DNA from: Saccharicrinis sp963677655
GTDB lineage: Bacteria; Bacteroidota; Bacteroidia; Bacteroidales; Marinilabiliaceae
DNA: 64,000 nt
Direction: 5' to 3' (one strand)
Assembly: GCA_963677655.1 (NCBI GenBank)
Contig: OY782088.1
The position numbers were made by a program, and so were the translations under genes. The stretch's first letter is position 1. The number at the start of each line of letters is the position of its first letter. The notes below the pieces were generated by a model. The model searched no databases and was not told the origin of the DNA. It saw only the letters and a program-made list of their open reading frames with translations. Shown here one piece after another: positions 1 through 7,479 of this stretch.

Positions 1-2493
1 CAAGGAGGAATCAACGTTTTTAATAAAAACAATAAAAAATTTAATTACATCAATTCATTTCAAGGTAATGCGGGTAGTTTAACTTCGGATGGGATATTAA
101 CACTATCAATAGATAATGAAGGAATTTTATGGGCAGGCACATCAAGAGGAGGTGTTAATTACTATAACCCAAAAGAATCACGATTCAAAGTTTACAAAAA
201 GGGAGATAATAATCCATTTTCAGAACAGGACAAATTTCTTTCAAATGGTGTTGTTGGATGTTTAATGGAGGATTGTAACGGTTTAATATGGGTAGGTACT
301 GATGGAGGAGGTATTAATATATTAAATAGAAAAACTGATTTTTTCAAGACTTTATCAACTGCAAATTCAAGAATTAGAGCAAATACAATAAGATCTTTAA
401 CAGAAGATAGCAAGGGTAATGTTATTATCTGCTCATGGCCAAATTTATTAGATAAATATAACCCCACAACAGGGGAAATTACCCCTTTTAAACTTAAGGG
501 GGAATACATGCTAAACCATAGCGATGGAATAATATGGGACGCTTCTTTTGATAGTCTTGATCGCTTATGGATTGCTACTAATCTTGGAGATGTTGTCATG
601 TATGATAAAAATGGCAATCAAAAATTTTATGCCCAGTTCACTCCTGGAAATAAATTAGGCGTAAATAAAGTTTTTACATCAATTTGCAAAAAGAAGATTG
701 TTTTAGTAGGTCCTTCAAGTGGTTTATTGTTTTGGGACGAATCAGCATTTAACTTCAAAGAAAGTAATATTAAAATACGAGATATAATTTGTTTAGATTT
801 CAATGAAAATCAAGACCTGGCAATAGGAACAGAAAACAGTGGTGTTTATATATATAATAAGGATTTAGATTTTGTTGGACAATTTAATAAAAATCAAGGT
901 TTATCAAGTAATACCACAAGTTCTTTAAAATTTACAGCTCAAAATGAAATTTGGGTTTCTACAAATAAAGGCTTAAACCAAATTTTAATAAATGATTCCA
1001 CAATATTTACATATAATAAATCTGATGGTCTTCAAGGTAATCAATACTTCAGTCAGTCCTCTTTAAAAACTAAGGATGGAGAATTATATTTTGGAGGAAC
1101 GAATGGGTTAGATTCTTTTTATCCTAATAAAATTAAAAGAAACACATACATACCTAAGATATATATCAATAATATAAATGTATACTCTAAAAAAGAGGAT
1201 GTTGGAGAAAAAAGTATTAAACCATCAGGAATAGACACTATCCATCTTGATTGGCATCAAAATCATTTGGAAATAACTTTCCAAGCTCATGTTTATACTT
1301 TAAAACATAAAACTCAATATAAATATGCTCTATTGGGAACTGATGGTGGAAAATATCAAAAAGGATTTAATAACAAAGTTGTTTTCAATTATTTAAAACC
1401 GGGTAAGTACAGGTTTCATATTATGGCTTCAAATAGCGATGGAATATGGAATACTTTAGGAGATGAAAAAATTATTATAATAGAAAAACCTTTTTGGAAT
1501 AAAACATGGTTTTATTTGATTGTTAGTGCTCTAATAATAGCTTTAACCTTATTTATAATACATTGGAGAGAAAGAGCTTTGAGAATAGCTAAAATTTCAT
1601 TACAAAAGGAGGTAAAATCCAGAACAAAAACCATTGTAAGGCAAAATAGATTATTAGTAAAACAAAAGGAAGAATTACAAAATCACAAATACCATTTAGA
1701 ATCAATGGTTGAGAGTAGAACCAAACAACTTATACTTGCAAAAGAAAAAGCCGAAAAATCTGATAGATTAAAATCTTACTTTTTAGCTAATTTAAGTCAC
1801 GAGATTCGCACACCTATGAATGCGATTGTTGGTTTCTCATCATTACTAAAAGATGTAGAATTAAACAAAGAAGAACTAGAGCAATTTATTAATCAAATCA
1901 TTAAAAACTCTAATGCATTATTAATGCTTATAGAAGATATTCTTGATTTTTCACAAATAGAGGCCAACCAGTTAAAAATCAAGAAAAATTCTTTCTATGT
2001 TTCTAATTTAATAGATGAAGTATATTCTTCTTTTATTATCCAAAATGATAATAAAAAACTGGAAATTAAAAAATCGAACCATTTAACAAATACAAAAATA
2101 TTGTTGAACTCTGACGAGTATAGAATAAGACAAATATTAGTTAATTTAATGGGTAACGCCCTAAAATTTACTAAAGAAGGCATTATTGAAATAGGCGTTC
2201 AAATTAATACTAACAATATAGAATTTTACATTAAAGACTCTGGTATTGGAATCAATAAGGAACAACAGGAAGTAATTTTCAATCAATTTGTGAAATTAAG
2301 TAGAGATCAAATTAGTGGTAAACCAGGAATCGGATTAGGACTGGCAATATGTAAGCAATTATCGCTGTTACTAGGAGGTAATTTATCAGTAAAATCAACC
2401 CCTGGAAAAGGATCTATTTTTACTTTCTCCATACCATTAAAAAATGAGAATAAAGTTGAGTTGCAACAATTAGAATATATTAAACTGAGTTAA
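1..2493 (+). CDS. two-component sensor histidine kinase with beta-propeller sensor (5' partial)
   Basis: The reading frame is open from base 1, so the gene starts upstream; 830 residues are visible. The N-terminal part has two-component-regulator propeller repeats (for example ILWAGTSRGGVNYYN and LIWVGTDGGGINILN). A Y_Y_Y domain follows, then one membrane helix (FYLIVSALIIALTLFIIHW), a coiled coil, a HisKA domain with the phospho-accepting His in SHEIRTPMNAI (about visible residue 600), and a HATPase_c domain ending in the G2-type motif GIGLGLAI. The family senses sugars or other ligands in the periplasm and phosphorylates a partner regulator. Unlike the HTCS at 30047-33712, this protein stops after the kinase domain with no receiver or AraC domain, so it needs a separate response regulator, not seen nearby. 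The ligand is unknown. Confidence 0.9.
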   Translation, partial: QGGINVFNKNNKKFNYINSFQGNAGSLTSDGILTLSIDNEGILWAGTSRGGVNYYNPKESRFKVYKKGDNNPFSEQDKFLSNGVVGCLMEDCNGLIWVGTDGGGINILNRKTDFFKTLSTANSRIRANTIRSLTEDSKGNVIICSWPNLLDKYNPTTGEITPFKLKGEYMLNHSDGIIWDASFDSLDRLWIATNLGDVVMYDKNGNQKFYAQFTPGNKLGVNKVFTSICKKKIVLVGPSSGLLFWDESAFNFKESNIKIRDIICLDFNENQDLAIGTENSGVYIYNKDLDFVGQFNKNQGLSSNTTSSLKFTAQNEIWVSTNKGLNQILINDSTIFTYNKSDGLQGNQYFSQSSLKTKDGELYFGGTNGLDSFYPNKIKRNTYIPKIYINNINVYSKKEDVGEKSIKPSGIDTIHLDWHQNHLEITFQAHVYTLKHKTQYKYALLGTDGGKYQKGFNNKVVFNYLKPGKYRFHIMASNSDGIWNTLGDEKIIIIEKPFWNKTWFYLIVSALIIALTLFIIHWRERALRIAKISLQKEVKSRTKTIVRQNRLLVKQKEELQNHKYHLESMVESRTKQLILAKEKAEKSDRLKSYFLANLSHEIRTPMNAIVGFSSLLKDVELNKEELEQFINQIIKNSNALLMLIEDILDFSQIEANQLKIKKNSFYVSNLIDEVYSSFIIQNDNKKLEIKKSNHLTNTKILLNSDEYRIRQILVNLMGNALKFTKEGIIEIGVQINTNNIEFYIKDSGIGINKEQQEVIFNQFVKLSRDQISGKPGIGLGLAICKQLSLLLGGNLSVKSTPGKGSIFTFSIPLKNENKVELQQLEYIKLS

Positions 2494-2516
2494 AGTTTCT
2501 GAGTATTAAACAAAAT

Positions 2517-2562
2517 AAAGTATAAACATATTTCATGATTTCAAGTAATATTAACCTCAGTT
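2517..2562. repeat. left arm of inverted repeat flanking the IS110 island
   Basis: This stretch, just after the kinase stop codon, matches the reverse complement of 4272-4310 with small gaps. The shared core reads CATATTTCAT followed by AACCTCAGTT. Together the arms enclose the hairpins, the transposase and its flanks. It may be the end of a larger mobile unit or simply two oppositely oriented copies of a dispersed repeat. Confidence 0.5.
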
Positions 2563-2610
2563 CGATATAAAATTAATGGCTCAAACCGCTTATAGATAAT
2601 GAGTTTTAAT

Positions 2611-2747
2611 AAATATTTGTGAAGTCATAGCGGGCTATGTCAAGCAAATATGAAGCAGAAAATCGTTGTTTATAAGTGGCTTTCTATTAAAATACTAATC
2701 TACTGCGTTAAATTCTTTTACCATAGCCCGCTATGCTAAAAGAATTT
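2611..2747. repeat. paired hairpins with CATAGCGGGCTATG cores (candidate dispersed intergenic repeat)
   Basis: Two hairpins lie about 80 bases apart. The first (2611-2651) carries CATAGCGGGCTATG at 2626-2639 inside ATATTTG/CAAATAT arms. The second (2710-2747) carries the exact reverse complement, CATAGCCCGCTATG, at 2722-2735 inside perfect 11-bp arms AAATTCTTTTA/TAAAAGAATTT. Each core is itself a 5-bp stem with a CGGG or CCCG loop, so the two loops are complementary. The surrounding sequence (about 2580-2610 against 2670-2710) is also weakly inverted. No ORF is present between 2494 and 2866. The shape resembles a REP- or MITE-like element, but copy number could not be checked. Confidence 0.55.
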
Positions 2748-2788
2748 GCCTGGTATATCAGCATTTTAATAAAATCTGAATTCTATAA

Positions 2789-3999
2789 TTTTAATCGAGT
2801 TTGTATGTTTAAATCGTGAAGACCTAGAGGTATTAACTTTATTGTATTTACTAAAATATTAAGGTCATGAAACGGAATTTAGACAAATTAGATTTTAGCG
2901 GCCACAACATTTATGTAGGCATTGATGTGCACAAGAAGAATTGGAGTGTATGTATCTTAAGTGATAAACTTGAGCACAATCTTTTTTCACAGGATCCAGA
3001 GCCCAAAATTCTAATCAATCATTTACGCAAAAATTATCCAGGAGCTAATTATTATAGTTCATACGAGGCGGGTTTTTGCGGTTTTTGGATACATCAGGAG
3101 TTAGTTGATTCAGGAATTATTAATTCTGTAGTAAACCCATCCGATATACCAACAACTGATAAAGAAAAGAAACAAAAAAGAGATAAGATAGATAGCAGAA
3201 AAATAGCTAAAGCTTTACGAAATAAAACCATTCATGCTATTTACGTACCCAAAGAAGATATACTTGAAGATCGTCTTGTGATAAGAAATAGACAAAAGTT
3301 ATTAGCAGATATAAAGAGATGTAAATGCAGAATAAAATCCCTGTTAAACTATTTTGGAAAAGAAATACCTCCAGAATTGAATTCTCCATATTGGAATAAA
3401 AAATTTAGGTTGTGGTTACGGAGTAATCTCTTTAAATACGCATCTGGAAATATATCGCTGAATTCTTTACTTAACGAACTAGAATATATTAAAAGTCAAA
3501 AGAAGATTATTGATAAGCAAATAGTATTGCTGTCTGAAACAAAATATAGTAACTTGCTTAATGTATTAAAAAGTATTTCAGGAATTGGTCTATTAGGTGC
3601 AATGACACTAATTCTTGAAATAGGAGATATGAAACGTTTTAAAACAAATGATCAACTGCATAGCTTCTGTGGATTTATTCCCAATGTTTATGCGTCTGGT
3701 GATAGAGAAAAAGTAGGGAGGATAACTAAGCGGCATAACACTTTTATACGACCTACTTTAATACAATGTGCTTGGAGAGCGGCAAAAAAAGATCCAGTAT
3801 TATCAATAAAATATTTACAACTATGCAAACGAATGAAAGCAAATAAAGCAATAATTAGGATTGCAAAGAAGTTGTTGAATAGAGTAAGATATGCCTGGCT
3901 TAACGGAAAGTATGAAATAAAATACCTATAAATCTATATATTGTTTGGAGTTCCGTTCACGTGAGTTGCAGCCTTTGGTCTGTTTTTTAATCGAGTTTG
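2789..3999 (+). mobile_element. IS110/IS1111-family insertion sequence (boundaries tentative)
   Basis: A DEDD-type transposase gene is flanked by a 15-bp direct repeat, TTTTAATCGAGTTTG, at 2789-2803 and 3985-3999. This would give an element of about 1.2 kb with 78 bp on the left and 68 bp on the right, including the repeats. IS110-family elements usually have no terminal inverted repeats and only a very short core duplication, so a 15-bp repeat is unusual. It may be subterminal sequence rather than the true junction. No terminal inverted repeats were seen at these points. Confidence 0.5.
2867..3931 (+). CDS. IS110/IS1111-family transposase (DEDD recombinase)
   Basis: The 354-residue protein has the two-domain layout of the family. 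The N-terminal RuvC-like DEDD domain begins with YVGIDVHKKNWSVCIL (first catalytic Asp) and includes the conserved KRDKIDSRKIAKAL stretch. The C-terminal Transposase_20 domain contains SISGIGLLGAMTLILEIGD and FCGFIPNVYASGDREKVG, where the family's Ser nucleophile lies, and RITKRHNTFIRPTLIQCAW. Length is normal and the frame is intact, so the element may be active. Such recombinases move DNA as a circle and are guided by an element-encoded RNA (bridge RNA or seekRNA). The gene stands alone between the kinase gene and the DUF2007 gene. Confidence 0.92.
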   Translation: MKRNLDKLDFSGHNIYVGIDVHKKNWSVCILSDKLEHNLFSQDPEPKILINHLRKNYPGANYYSSYEAGFCGFWIHQELVDSGIINSVVNPSDIPTTDKEKKQKRDKIDSRKIAKALRNKTIHAIYVPKEDILEDRLVIRNRQKLLADIKRCKCRIKSLLNYFGKEIPPELNSPYWNKKFRLWLRSNLFKYASGNISLNSLLNELEYIKSQKKIIDKQIVLLSETKYSNLLNVLKSISGIGLLGAMTLILEIGDMKRFKTNDQLHSFCGFIPNVYASGDREKVGRITKRHNTFIRPTLIQCAWRAAKKDPVLSIKYLQLCKRMKANKAIIRIAKKLLNRVRYAWLNGKYEIKYL

Positions 4000-4010
4000 C
4001 GGACTCCATT
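3932..4010 (+). ncRNA. candidate guide RNA (bridge/seekRNA) region of the IS110/IS1111 element
   Basis: The 3' untranslated stretch after the transposase can fold: GGAGTTCCG (3947-3955) pairs with CGGACTCC (4000-4007) with one bulge, placing the right copy of the 15-bp direct repeat in the loop region. IS1111-type elements encode their guide RNA downstream of the transposase, so position and structure fit. The left non-coding end (78 bp) looks too short for an IS110-type bridge RNA. This is inference from position and pairing only. Confidence 0.25.
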
Positions 4011-4132
4011 CTATAAATTAATATGATATAAACTTGCAGCTATTTTAATAATAGTCTGTTGATAGAAGTCTGATTTTATAGGAATATGAATGTTGATTAG
4101 TTTTTTCTAATCGAATACAAGATATTATTGCC

Positions 4133-4193
4133 TTATGATTGGTCAAGGGTGTATAAATGGCTTCGTGCCTCAGCCACCCTTGACTAATCATAA
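4133..4193. repeat. long hairpin (19-bp stem) downstream of the transposase
   Basis: Positions 4133-4151 and 4175-4193 form a 19-bp inverted repeat with one G-T pair, around a 23-base loop that contains a smaller GGC/GCC stem. A shorter hairpin, GATTAG/CTAATC, lies near 4094-4111. The stretch 3932-4385 contains no gene. The hairpin has no T-run, so it is not a typical terminator; it may be part of a mobile or repeated element. Confidence 0.5.
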
Positions 4194-4271
4194 CTCATAC
4201 ATAAATAACGCATTAGATTAAAAAAAAATAAAAAAAGAAAATACCTCTATATATTAGGATATTAACATAGA

Positions 4272-4310
4272 AACTGAGGTTATTAAATAATGAAATATGT
4301 TTTATATTTT
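4272..4310. repeat. right arm of inverted repeat flanking the IS110 island
   Basis: This is the partner of 2517-2562. It reads AACTGAGGTT, then AATGAAATATG about ten bases further on, the inverse of the left arm. Confidence 0.5.
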
Positions 4311-4385
4311 CTGTATTGAATAAACAAAGATTTCAGCTTTATAATTTAAATTTTTATAAATCAACCTGACTTATATTTTAGTAAG

Positions 4386-4637
4386 TCAATCTGAATGGAT
4401 ATTTTTATAATAATCATCAACCACTTCCCTGCCTTTCTCATAGTCATCACTCGAAATAAAAATCTTAACAGCAGCAGTACCTCCTGCTGATGCATTCCAA
4501 GGAACTAAATTTCCTATAAGTTCATCTTTTAAATAAGATTCTATTTCAGCATTTTGCAACAGGGTCTTTACAATTTCTGCATCTATCGTTTTTCCAGCAA
4601 AGATCTCAACAAGGGTATGTTCATTATCTTTATTCAT
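4386..4637 (-). CDS. DUF2007-family small protein
   Basis: The 83-residue cytosolic protein has the DUF2007 pattern: VEIFAGKTIDAEIVKTLLQNAEIESYL, then a loop, then AAVKIFISSDDYEKGREVVDDYY. Members are often labelled putative signal-transducing proteins and have a ferredoxin-like fold; no biochemical role is established. The gene stands alone, 98 bp downstream of the esterase gene on the same strand. The family call rests on the overall sequence pattern. Confidence 0.75.
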   Translation of the reverse strand: MNKDNEHTLVEIFAGKTIDAEIVKTLLQNAEIESYLKDELIGNLVPWNASAGGTAAVKIFISSDDYEKGREVVDDYYKNIHSD

Positions 4638-4735
4638 AATTTTTGGTTATTTAAGTTATTGCAAACATCTAAAGTTATAGAATTGTATTTGCAATTAAAA
4701 CCTTTTTATGAAAGATATTTCTTGAGTAGATTATA

Positions 4736-5782
4736 CTAATTTATAGGGATTAAATTAAGAGCACCAGGAATCTGTTCATGTCCACCTTCAAAAATTATAA
4801 CTTTAATACTTTTATATTTTTTTTCTAAATGTACTTTTCGCTCCAATAACTTAGTGTGTTTTTCAGATTCAGGGTTATAACGTTTGGTCACCAAATTAAT
4901 AATCACTTTTTCTGAAACCAAATCTGCATCATCTGCTGCTTTAGTCATTATTAAATCCAAATCAGAAAAATGGTACTTTAACTCACCAACTAACCTATTA
5001 TACATATTTATTGAATGCGTTATAGGCACTGATCCAGTATAACCATCGTGTATACCTTCATAAATAAATAGTTGAGCGTCTTTTCTAATGTGTTTTGGAA
5101 ACGTTTGATAGAGAGGAGAACGTTTTATAGCTTCCTGTTTATTAAAAACCCCATCATTTGATACCGATAACAATATATCATTGGCATATTTTTGCTTTCT
5201 TCCTACAGACTCCCAATACCATGACTCAATATCTGAGATAGGAGCCCAGGCAGAAAACGATTTTACTGGGTATTTTATATTCATATAAGAAGCAAGAGTT
5301 GCATACCCCCCACCTGAAACACCAACAATATGAACTTGCTCAGGATCTGACTTAGTATGTTTCAATGCATAGTTTATTGCATCTTCTATGTCTGAAATTA
5401 CCAAACTACTACCCATGGCTTCCGGGTTACGATTTGGTCCCCGGAAGTCTGGATGAATGTAGTTCCAATCTTTATCTTGTACTTCTTTTGCCAGTGGATC
5501 TTTTTGAGAATAATCACCACTCCATGTATGAAGACTTACTATTAAAGGCTGGTGTTTCTTACTTTTACTTTTATATAAAAATGCTTTTTGTATTTTACCA
5601 TCTGCAGACGATTTAATATCAACTTCCTGAAAATCCTTATTCCATTTTATAATTCTGGTATCATCAAATTTAATAACTTTTGATGTATCAGATTTCTGTT
5701 TTTGAGCATTACCTAACAATGGTATAATCAATAAATTACATAGAATAAAAAATCGGATATTAACATTAAACAATCGCTTCAT
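4736..5782 (-). CDS. secreted alpha/beta hydrolase (prolyl oligopeptidase/esterase type)
   Basis: The 348-residue protein has an N-terminal signal peptide (about residues 1-26). It shows an alpha/beta-hydrolase core: the nucleophile elbow GVSGGGY gives Ser156, Asp246 lies in YEGIHDGYTG and His335 in FEGGHEQ, completing a plausible triad. The region around PDFRGPNRNP probably forms part of the active-site rim. It lies 29 bp downstream of a GH28 gene on the same strand, so it is probably co-transcribed and acts on the same polysaccharide, perhaps removing acyl groups from pectic chains. An S9-like peptidase activity cannot be excluded; the substrate is inferred only from context. Confidence 0.75.
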   Translation of the reverse strand: MKRLFNVNIRFFILCNLLIIPLLGNAQKQKSDTSKVIKFDDTRIIKWNKDFQEVDIKSSADGKIQKAFLYKSKSKKHQPLIVSLHTWSGDYSQKDPLAKEVQDKDWNYIHPDFRGPNRNPEAMGSSLVISDIEDAINYALKHTKSDPEQVHIVGVSGGGYATLASYMNIKYPVKSFSAWAPISDIESWYWESVGRKQKYANDILLSVSNDGVFNKQEAIKRSPLYQTFPKHIRKDAQLFIYEGIHDGYTGSVPITHSINMYNRLVGELKYHFSDLDLIMTKAADDADLVSEKVIINLVTKRYNPESEKHTKLLERKVHLEKKYKSIKVIIFEGGHEQIPGALNLIPIN

Positions 5783-5811
5783 GAGTATTAAAAATTTATT
5801 ATTTAAAAGAA

Positions 5812-7182
5812 TTAATCTTCAAAATTAAAATTTTTAACGTTTTCATTAATATATGGTTGTTGAAATATTGAATCACATTTGACATTACTTAAAGTAACAT
5901 TTTCTACAGGAAGTTCTTCTTGAGCAAGAATTCTTGAAACAAATTGAGCCTTGTTTGCCTTAACATTGGTTAAAACAACATTTGAAATTGGAGTTAATTT
6001 TTTTTCTATTGTTGGTACAAGATTTCTCCACTGATAAAGAACATCAGTTTCAATTCCTAAAATACCTTTTCTCATTTTATCGGCCTTGATATTGCTTACA
6101 TAAATGTTCTTTACAAAGCCACCTCTACGCTCATTTGTTTTAATAAATACAAGATGGAACATACTTGCACCATCTGCTACGGTACAATTATCCATATAAA
6201 CATTCTCAATACCACCAGATAATTCACTTCCTATAGCTAATAACTGATGGCCATTTCTCACCTTACAATTACGTATAACTAAATTTTTTGTCGGAGTATG
6301 TAAACGCCATGCATCCTGATTTCTACCTGATTTAACAGCAATAGCATCATCTCCCTGATCAAAATGACAATCTTCAATTAGCATGTTTTGAGTCATTTCC
6401 GGATCAACTCCATCATTATTATGACCATGTGCATAAACATTTAATTTTTGAAGCACTACATTTTTACACATGTATGGGTGTATTGTCCAGAACGGACTAT
6501 TAACAACTGATACTCCTTTCATTAAAACATTCTCACATCGATTAAATTGGATAAAGTGAGGGCGAAAATTAGCAGTATCATTTACCATCTGTCTTTCTTC
6601 CACAGGCTTATCATAGGATGCCAAATTATACAAATGTTTTAAACTATTCATATGTGCTTTTGGTCTTTTATACCATATTTTCCACACATCAAGCTTTGCC
6701 TTTAATGTACCTTCTCCTGTAATAGATACATTTTTACAATTATATGCATAAACTAAAGGAGAATAGTTATAACATTCCATTCCTTCCCAAGTTGTGAAAA
6801 CAGCTGGTAAATAATCTTTAGGATCTTCTGAAAATAATAATGTAGCTCCTTTTTCCAAGCGAAGATTAACATTACTTTTTAAATGAATTGTTTTTGTTAA
6901 CCATTCGCCTTCAGGAACAATTACATTTCCTCCTCCTACAAGGCTTGCTTGTTCTATTGCCTGCTCTAAAGCAAGAGATGTTTTCTCTTTATCTCCTATA
7001 ACTGCTCCAAAATCTACAATTGAAAAATTTTCACACTCAGAAAAATCAGGTACTTGTAATACCGGCATTTCAAAAGGTGCATCCACTTTTATCTGAGAAT
7101 GCTTTAATTTACTTTTGGTTTTTCCACATGAACTTACGGCCAAAACTACTAAGGCAATAAATACTAATCTAATAAATCTCAT
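5812..7182 (-). CDS. glycoside hydrolase family 28 lipoprotein (polygalacturonase-like)
   Basis: The 456-residue lipoprotein has a signal peptide ending at the lipobox Cys19 (AVSSCG), then a right-handed beta-helix. GH28 signatures are clear: NNDGVDPE (Asp257), QGDDAIAVKSG (Asp278 and Asp279, the catalytic pair), NGHQLLAIGSE (His312) and FIKTNERRGG (Lys348). The family hydrolyses alpha-1,4-galacturonosyl bonds in pectin or related rhamnogalacturonan. It is a close paralog of the gene at 28004-29377, with collinear residue numbering across the catalytic region. It begins a two-gene unit with the esterase. Its upstream region shares regulatory repeats with that paralog. Substrate beyond pectic material cannot be read from sequence. 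Confidence 0.9.
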   Translation of the reverse strand: MRFIRLVFIALVVLAVSSCGKTKSKLKHSQIKVDAPFEMPVLQVPDFSECENFSIVDFGAVIGDKEKTSLALEQAIEQASLVGGGNVIVPEGEWLTKTIHLKSNVNLRLEKGATLLFSEDPKDYLPAVFTTWEGMECYNYSPLVYAYNCKNVSITGEGTLKAKLDVWKIWYKRPKAHMNSLKHLYNLASYDKPVEERQMVNDTANFRPHFIQFNRCENVLMKGVSVVNSPFWTIHPYMCKNVVLQKLNVYAHGHNNDGVDPEMTQNMLIEDCHFDQGDDAIAVKSGRNQDAWRLHTPTKNLVIRNCKVRNGHQLLAIGSELSGGIENVYMDNCTVADGASMFHLVFIKTNERRGGFVKNIYVSNIKADKMRKGILGIETDVLYQWRNLVPTIEKKLTPISNVVLTNVKANKAQFVSRILAQEELPVENVTLSNVKCDSIFQQPYINENVKNFNFED

Positions 7183-7266
7183 ATTGTCTTCGTTTATATT
7201 TTCTATTTATTATTTCATAGATATTTTTTATCATATCTTGAAATCCAAATACATTTTAAATCCTTA

Positions 7267-7331
7267 CAAAGATTATTAGAAGACATAAAAAACTCTTATC
7301 AGAATTAGCCAAAACCTTATCATTTCATACC
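7267..7331 (-). promoter_or_regulatory. candidate promoter and activator site of the GH28/esterase operon
   Basis: Written on the plus strand, two TTATCA repeats lie at 7296-7301 and 7317-7322 (21 bp apart). The distal one sits in CTTATCATTTCATACC (7316-7331). A near -7 box (CAAAGATTA, a TAnnTTTG-like sequence on the minus strand) lies at 7267-7275, 29 bp from the first repeat. The same layout occurs at 29419-29483 upstream of the second GH28 gene. Direct repeats about two helical turns apart are what AraC-type DNA-binding domains use. The rest of 7183-7479 shows no other feature. Confidence 0.55.
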
Positions 7332-7479
7332 AGCCCATGATAAAAAGTCAGAATACATAGGTGATTAACAACTGTATACTATATCTTATCTTTCAATATT
7401 GTTATACTACAGTAATAATTTTATAAATAGAATGATATCTATTGAAAATATTATAAGTTTATCTACTATAGGATTTGAT

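Noticed and set aside
192..617. 141-codon open frame on the minus strand
   Set aside because: It is antisense to the sensor kinase propeller region, which has clear domain repeats on the plus strand.
7183..7479. Small gene upstream of the GH28 gene
   Set aside because: No open frame with start codon, motif or plausible ribosome binding site was found; the region is explained by promoter and repeats.
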